Source: an uncultured Lachnoclostridium sp. (GTDB lineage: Bacteria > Bacillota > Clostridia > Lachnospirales > Lachnospiraceae). From it: 60,314 bases of DNA. The notes under the pieces are model-generated. The model did no database searches. It was given only the letters and a program-made list of their open reading frames with translations, and had not been told where the DNA came from. Positions 57,011-60,314 of this stretch are shown here, piece by piece. The first letter of the stretch is position 1. Each line of letters begins with the position of its first letter. The position numbers and the translations under genes are program-made. The stretch is from contig CAOJBY010000024.1 of the NCBI GenBank assembly GCA_948330435.1, positions 1-60,314 of the forward strand, given 5' to 3'.

Positions 57011-58276
57011 ATGATCGAAATGATTTATAAAGAGAATGGGAAAGAAGCAGGGGTGGGAAAGAGGCTTGAACTGCCAAAAAATATTCGGCAGATTGGAGAG
57101 CCAGAAGAAAACAGAAAGATCTATATAGAGGATTATGTAGTCACCTATTTGAAAAAAATAGCAAAAGAAGCGGCTCTAAATAGCAGGGTAGCAGTGCTTC
57201 TTGGCAATTCGGAGTGGATGGACGGAATTCCCTATCTTTTTATTAAAAGTGCGGTAGCTTTAAAAAATCTGGAGGATTATGGAGATGGAATTCCTTTTAC
57301 GGATGAGGCTTGGGCGGAGGTGTATGGAGCCATCAAAGAGTATTTTGCGGAGCAAGATGTTCTGGGATGGTTTTTATCCATACCCGGATATCCCATGGAT
57401 CTGGATCCGGGGTTGGTAAAAACCCACATCAATCATTTTGGAGGAGTGGACAAGGTGTTGATGGTGGCAGAGCCAATGGACGGAGAAGAAGACTTTTTCG
57501 CTTATGAAAATGGAAGATTGGCCCGTCAAAGAGGCTATTATATTTTCTATGAGCGAAATGAATCCATGCAACGATACATGGTGGAAACGGGTGATGGTGA
57601 AAGCATTGAGGTGAAAGAGGAGTTTGAGGATCGGGCGGCAAGAAACTTTCGGACATTGGTACGGGAAAAAAAGGATTTGTCTGGCCAGAAAAGAGTCATG
57701 ACATTCCTCTATACGGCAAGCACCTTTTTGGTGATGGTGGTCTTGGTCATAGGGATCACTTTAATTAATAATTATGAAAAAATGGAGGGCCTGGAGATGA
57801 CACTCACCGAGATTTCTCAGTCTTTGGAGAATCAGGAGGGACAAGTTGAACCTGACACGGAGAATCAGGAGGGTGACCAGAATCAGCAGCTTGTGGCAGC
57901 TATGGAGAAAGAAAATATAGAGGCACAAGAGGAAATAATAGAGGAGCCAGAAGAACCAGAGAGGCCGGAAGAATCAGAGGAGCCAGAAGAACCAGAGGAG
58001 CCAGTAGAAACAGAGAAACAGGAAGAGATGGTTAGTCAGGAAGAACAGGTTGAGGAACCAAAAGAACAGGAAATGGAGCCAGAATCAGCAGAAGTGGCTA
58101 TTAGTCAGAATGTTGTGTCCGTACCAGAAAGCTATACTGTACAGAAAGGCGATACGCTTCTCAAAATCAGCAGAAAAATATATGGGAAAGATAATAAAAT
58201 TGATGAAATTTGCAGTTTAAATGGAATCAAAGACATTAATCATATCCTGGTGGGGCAAAAACTTTTGCTTCCCTAG
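57011..58276 (+). CDS. MPN-like domain, transmembrane, LysM protein
   Basis: A 421-residue bitopic protein. Residues 37-190 resemble an MPN/JAB domain: VAVLLGNSE, then DVLGWFLSIPGYP (118-128) and VDKVLMVAEP, following the order of JAMM proteases, but the metal His pair (HSHP in active enzymes) reads LSIP, so it should be inactive. One helix spans about 230-252. An acidic Glu/Pro-rich stretch (270-365) leads to one LysM (375-420: YTVQKGDTLLKISRKIYG) outside. GAGGTGAAAAGAT precedes the ATG. DUF5711-like and CvpA genes follow. The MPN call is inference; the LysM call is firm. Confidence 0.78.
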   Translation: MIEMIYKENGKEAGVGKRLELPKNIRQIGEPEENRKIYIEDYVVTYLKKIAKEAALNSRVAVLLGNSEWMDGIPYLFIKSAVALKNLEDYGDGIPFTDEAWAEVYGAIKEYFAEQDVLGWFLSIPGYPMDLDPGLVKTHINHFGGVDKVLMVAEPMDGEEDFFAYENGRLARQRGYYIFYERNESMQRYMVETGDGESIEVKEEFEDRAARNFRTLVREKKDLSGQKRVMTFLYTASTFLVMVVLVIGITLINNYEKMEGLEMTLTEISQSLENQEGQVEPDTENQEGDQNQQLVAAMEKENIEAQEEIIEEPEEPERPEESEEPEEPEEPVETEKQEEMVSQEEQVEEPKEQEMEPESAEVAISQNVVSVPESYTVQKGDTLLKISRKIYGKDNKIDEICSLNGIKDINHILVGQKLLLP

Positions 58277-58337
58277 AGAAATTGTGCTATCATAGTACCC
58301 GAAGCGAAGATCAGAGTAATAACCAAAGGGTAAAGGT

Positions 58338-59546
58338 ATGGCAAAGATTACACAACTGTACAAGACTCCGGAAGTGGCGGAGGATATGAAAAGCTATAAA
58401 GAGAAACTGTTTCGCCACCGAGCGGGAATTGGTATCAGAGGGTTGTTGTGTATGGCTCTTGTGGCAGCACTAGTGCTTGGAATGTGGTCATGGAGTCGGT
58501 ATAAAACTTATACTACTTATGAGATCCTGGCTTCTACCCAGCGGACGGATACATTAAATACTCAGTATGCAGAGTATAATGGAAAGCTTCTCAAGTATAG
58601 TCGTGATGGTATTTCCTGTGTGAATCTGAAAAATGAGGCTGTATGGAGCCAGACCTACAATATGCAGACACCCATTTTGGATGTATGTCAGAACTCTGTT
58701 GTTGTAGCAGATATGCAGGGAAATGAGGTTTATATTTTTAATGAGGAAGGTCTCCAAACACAGATTACCACATTGCTTCCTATTCAGCAGGTTAGCATTT
58801 CATCCCAGGGAGTAACTGCATTATTGCTGAGTGATAGTTCAACATCCTGGATTTACCTCTATGATCGGGAGGGGAATAATCTGACAGAGTCCCAATGCAG
58901 ACTGAACGAAACAGGGCAGCCTCTTTCCATTGGAATCTCCTCAGATGGAGCGAAACTGGCGGTATCTTATTTGCAAATTCAGGATGGGACTGCCAATAGC
59001 TGTATTGTGTTTTACAATTTTGGACCCGTAGGTGGTAACTTTGTTGATAAAATTGTTGCTTCCAAAATATATGAAGATACGTTGATTCCCAAGATCAAGT
59101 ATCTGGGCGATAGCATCTGTGCAGCAGTTTCCGATCGAGGGATTATTTATTATGAAGGAAAAGAGATACCGGAGGAAATAGTTACAGTGGAGGAAGTAAA
59201 GGAGATTCAAAGCATCTTTTTTGGCTCTGACACCGTAGGTTTGGTAACAGAGGGAAGGGAAGAGGCTGAAGGGGAAGAGGGGGCCAGGTATTCAGTGTGC
59301 CTATATAATGCTTTAGGCAATCAGGTGTTAAATCAGGGGACAAACTTATCTTACAATCAGGCAAAAATATCCGGTGGGGATTTGATCTTGTTTAATGAAA
59401 ACGAATGCGAAATTTATAGTGAACAGGGAGTCCTAAGATATGCCGGAAGTTTTGATGGAACAATTATGGATATTTATAAAAGTTCTGGACTGCGGAAATA
59501 CATATTTGTCTTTTCTGATCGTACAGAAGAGGTAAAACTGAAATAG
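58338..59546 (+). CDS. Membrane-anchored beta-propeller-like protein (DUF5711-like)
   Basis: A 402-residue protein with a cytoplasmic basic N-terminus, one membrane helix (about 32-50) and a long external domain of repeated beta-strand units (YNGKLLKYSRDGISCVNL, VVVADMQGNEVYIFN, WIYLYDREGNN), suggesting a propeller. It resembles the DUF5711 family of Clostridia, of unknown function. It lies 61 bases after the LysM gene and 16 before cvpA, so the three may form one envelope operon. Confidence 0.8.
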   Translation: MAKITQLYKTPEVAEDMKSYKEKLFRHRAGIGIRGLLCMALVAALVLGMWSWSRYKTYTTYEILASTQRTDTLNTQYAEYNGKLLKYSRDGISCVNLKNEAVWSQTYNMQTPILDVCQNSVVVADMQGNEVYIFNEEGLQTQITTLLPIQQVSISSQGVTALLLSDSSTSWIYLYDREGNNLTESQCRLNETGQPLSIGISSDGAKLAVSYLQIQDGTANSCIVFYNFGPVGGNFVDKIVASKIYEDTLIPKIKYLGDSICAAVSDRGIIYYEGKEIPEEIVTVEEVKEIQSIFFGSDTVGLVTEGREEAEGEEGARYSVCLYNALGNQVLNQGTNLSYNQAKISGGDLILFNENECEIYSEQGVLRYAGSFDGTIMDIYKSSGLRKYIFVFSDRTEEVKLK

Positions 59547-59562
59547 AGGAGAACAAAAGAGT

Positions 59563-60132
59563 ATGAATTGGCTGGTATTTGCTGTGGCTGGGTTTCTGAT
59601 ATTGTCTGCCTGGGATGGCCACCGGAAAGGATTTATCAAGAAGTCAGTAGGAATTATCAGTATGGCTTTTACCATTTTTCTTACATCTATGGTATCTTCC
59701 CATATAATGGTGTTCTTAAAAGAGAAAACAGCAGCATACAGGGTGCTTCAGCATGGAATTGCATCCAGCGAGATTGATATATTTGAAACACTGGAATTAA
59801 TTGGACTGGATAGCATGGTGAGTGAATATCTTGCTGATACGATTTTACAGGTGGTTGCATTTCTCATTACATTTCTCTTGATAAGTGTTTTTATACAGGG
59901 AGTTGTGTTTTCACTGGGGATAGTGGCAAGACTTCCGGTTTTGCATGGGTTGAATAAGACAGCGGGCCTGGTTTTGGGGTTGGCAGAGGGAATCTTATTT
60001 GTATGGATTTTCTTTTTTCTGGTTACTGTATGTGTGGGAACCAGGACCGGAGGAAGACTATTGTGGATGATTGCTGACAGCAATTTTCTTTCTTGGATTT
60101 ATCGTAAGAATCTGCTCCTGTTGCTTTTGTGA
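59563..60132 (+). CDS. CvpA-family membrane protein
   Basis: A 189-residue protein with four to five helices. It has the early SAWDGHRKGFIKKSVGIISM pattern and the later LNKTAGLVLGLAEGILFVW, both typical of CvpA. Relatives are linked to colicin V production, envelope integrity and bile resistance. AGAGGAGAAC precedes the ATG. It is the last gene of the window before the rRNA promoter. Confidence 0.9.
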   Translation: MNWLVFAVAGFLILSAWDGHRKGFIKKSVGIISMAFTIFLTSMVSSHIMVFLKEKTAAYRVLQHGIASSEIDIFETLELIGLDSMVSEYLADTILQVVAFLITFLLISVFIQGVVFSLGIVARLPVLHGLNKTAGLVLGLAEGILFVWIFFFLVTVCVGTRTGGRLLWMIADSNFLSWIYRKNLLLLLL

Positions 60133-60203
60133 AATAGAAATACCCGTTGACATGAAAATTGCGGAATGCTATAATAAAAATCCACCAGAAAGTCATCAAA
60201 ATT

Positions 60204-60258
60204 TGTGGATAAAAAAATTAAAAAAAGTGTTGACAAGTGGAAAATGCTGTGATATTAT
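60204..60258 (+). promoter_or_regulatory. rRNA-type promoter with UP-like tract and DnaA box
   Basis: TTGACA (60230-60235) and TATTAT (60253-60258) are 17 bp apart, preceded by an A-rich tract (60211-60226). TGTGGATAA (60204-60212) is a perfect reverse DnaA box. The leader after it, with a GCTGTC/GACAGC hairpin (60265-60282) and an ACCTTGATAACTAAACAGTG end, resembles 16S rRNA leaders. Confidence 0.78.
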
Positions 60259-60314
60259 TTAAAAGCTGTCGCAAGAGACAGCAGCAAGCGAACCTTGATA
60301 ACTAAACAGTGTAA

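Noticed and set aside
57900..58090. Glu/Pro-rich repeats in the LysM protein as an assembly artefact
   Set aside because: The repeats vary in codon and sequence, and acidic spacers between membrane helix and LysM are plausible in this kind of protein.

Overview
The window is a low-GC Gram-positive chromosome segment, most likely from a spore-forming gut Clostridia of the Lachnospiraceae type. The reasons are strong AGGAGG ribosome sites, TTGACA/TATAAT promoters, a CIRCE-controlled hsp20, a T-box leader, split transketolase, eukaryote-like ProRS, and the gene order mazG-hup-rqcP-yabP-yabQ-divIC-spoIIE-tilS-hpt-ftsH. No tRNA gene here encodes its 3' CCA, which fits the CCA-adding enzyme at 13689. 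The window opens inside a tRNA cluster and ends just after an rRNA-type promoter, so it probably lies between two stable-RNA loci.

Layout. 1-2.5 kb: tRNA-Thr (partial), Tyr, fMet, Phe, then hsp20, a gene-free stretch with DnaA boxes, trmB and tRNA-Lys. 2.6-8.6 kb: a sensor-less histidine kinase, a HIT protein, an ECF-type sigma factor separated by murG from a probable anti-sigma and a secreted protein, a TSCPD protein and MTA/SAH nucleosidase. 8.7-18.3 kb: pgi, a pseudouridine synthase, an AI-2E-family membrane protein, proS, cca, a CotS-like protein, phosphoglucomutase and mazG. 18.4-25.5 kb: the hup to ftsH block, mixing growth and sporulation genes. 25.8-36.3 kb: a carbohydrate island (GH13 enzyme, ferredoxin-type aldo/keto reductase, DeoR regulator, two RbsA-type ATPases, one binding lipoprotein, one permease, one esterase). 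36.4-42.7 kb: a DUF4143 ATPase, then a Trp T-box and trpDCFBA without trpE or trpG; trpB is frameshifted near its 3' end. 42.7-45.1 kb: tRNA-Phe, tRNA-Gly, a PIN-domain gene pair and a secreted serpin lipoprotein. 45.3-51.0 kb: a TetR-HdeD-MMPL-heptad-repeat export cluster. 51.0-60.3 kb: tRNA-Ser, phosphofructokinase, dnaX-ybaB-recR, split transketolase, and an envelope cluster (MPN-like/LysM protein, DUF5711-like protein, CvpA) before an rRNA promoter.

The most unusual items are: (i) the TetR/HdeD/MMPL/heptad-repeat cluster, whose last gene encodes two blocks of seven-residue repeats around an acidic insert; (ii) a single-pass protein joining a metal-site-less MPN-like cytoplasmic domain to an external LysM; (iii) two sporulation genes (cotS-like and yabP) whose ribosome sites lie inside intrinsic-terminator hairpins; (iv) one-base shifts at A-runs in trpB and at the trpF start; (v) a spoIIE promoter with a 21-bp spacer and a Spo0A box over its -35. 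All assignments come from reading the sequence; no database search was run.
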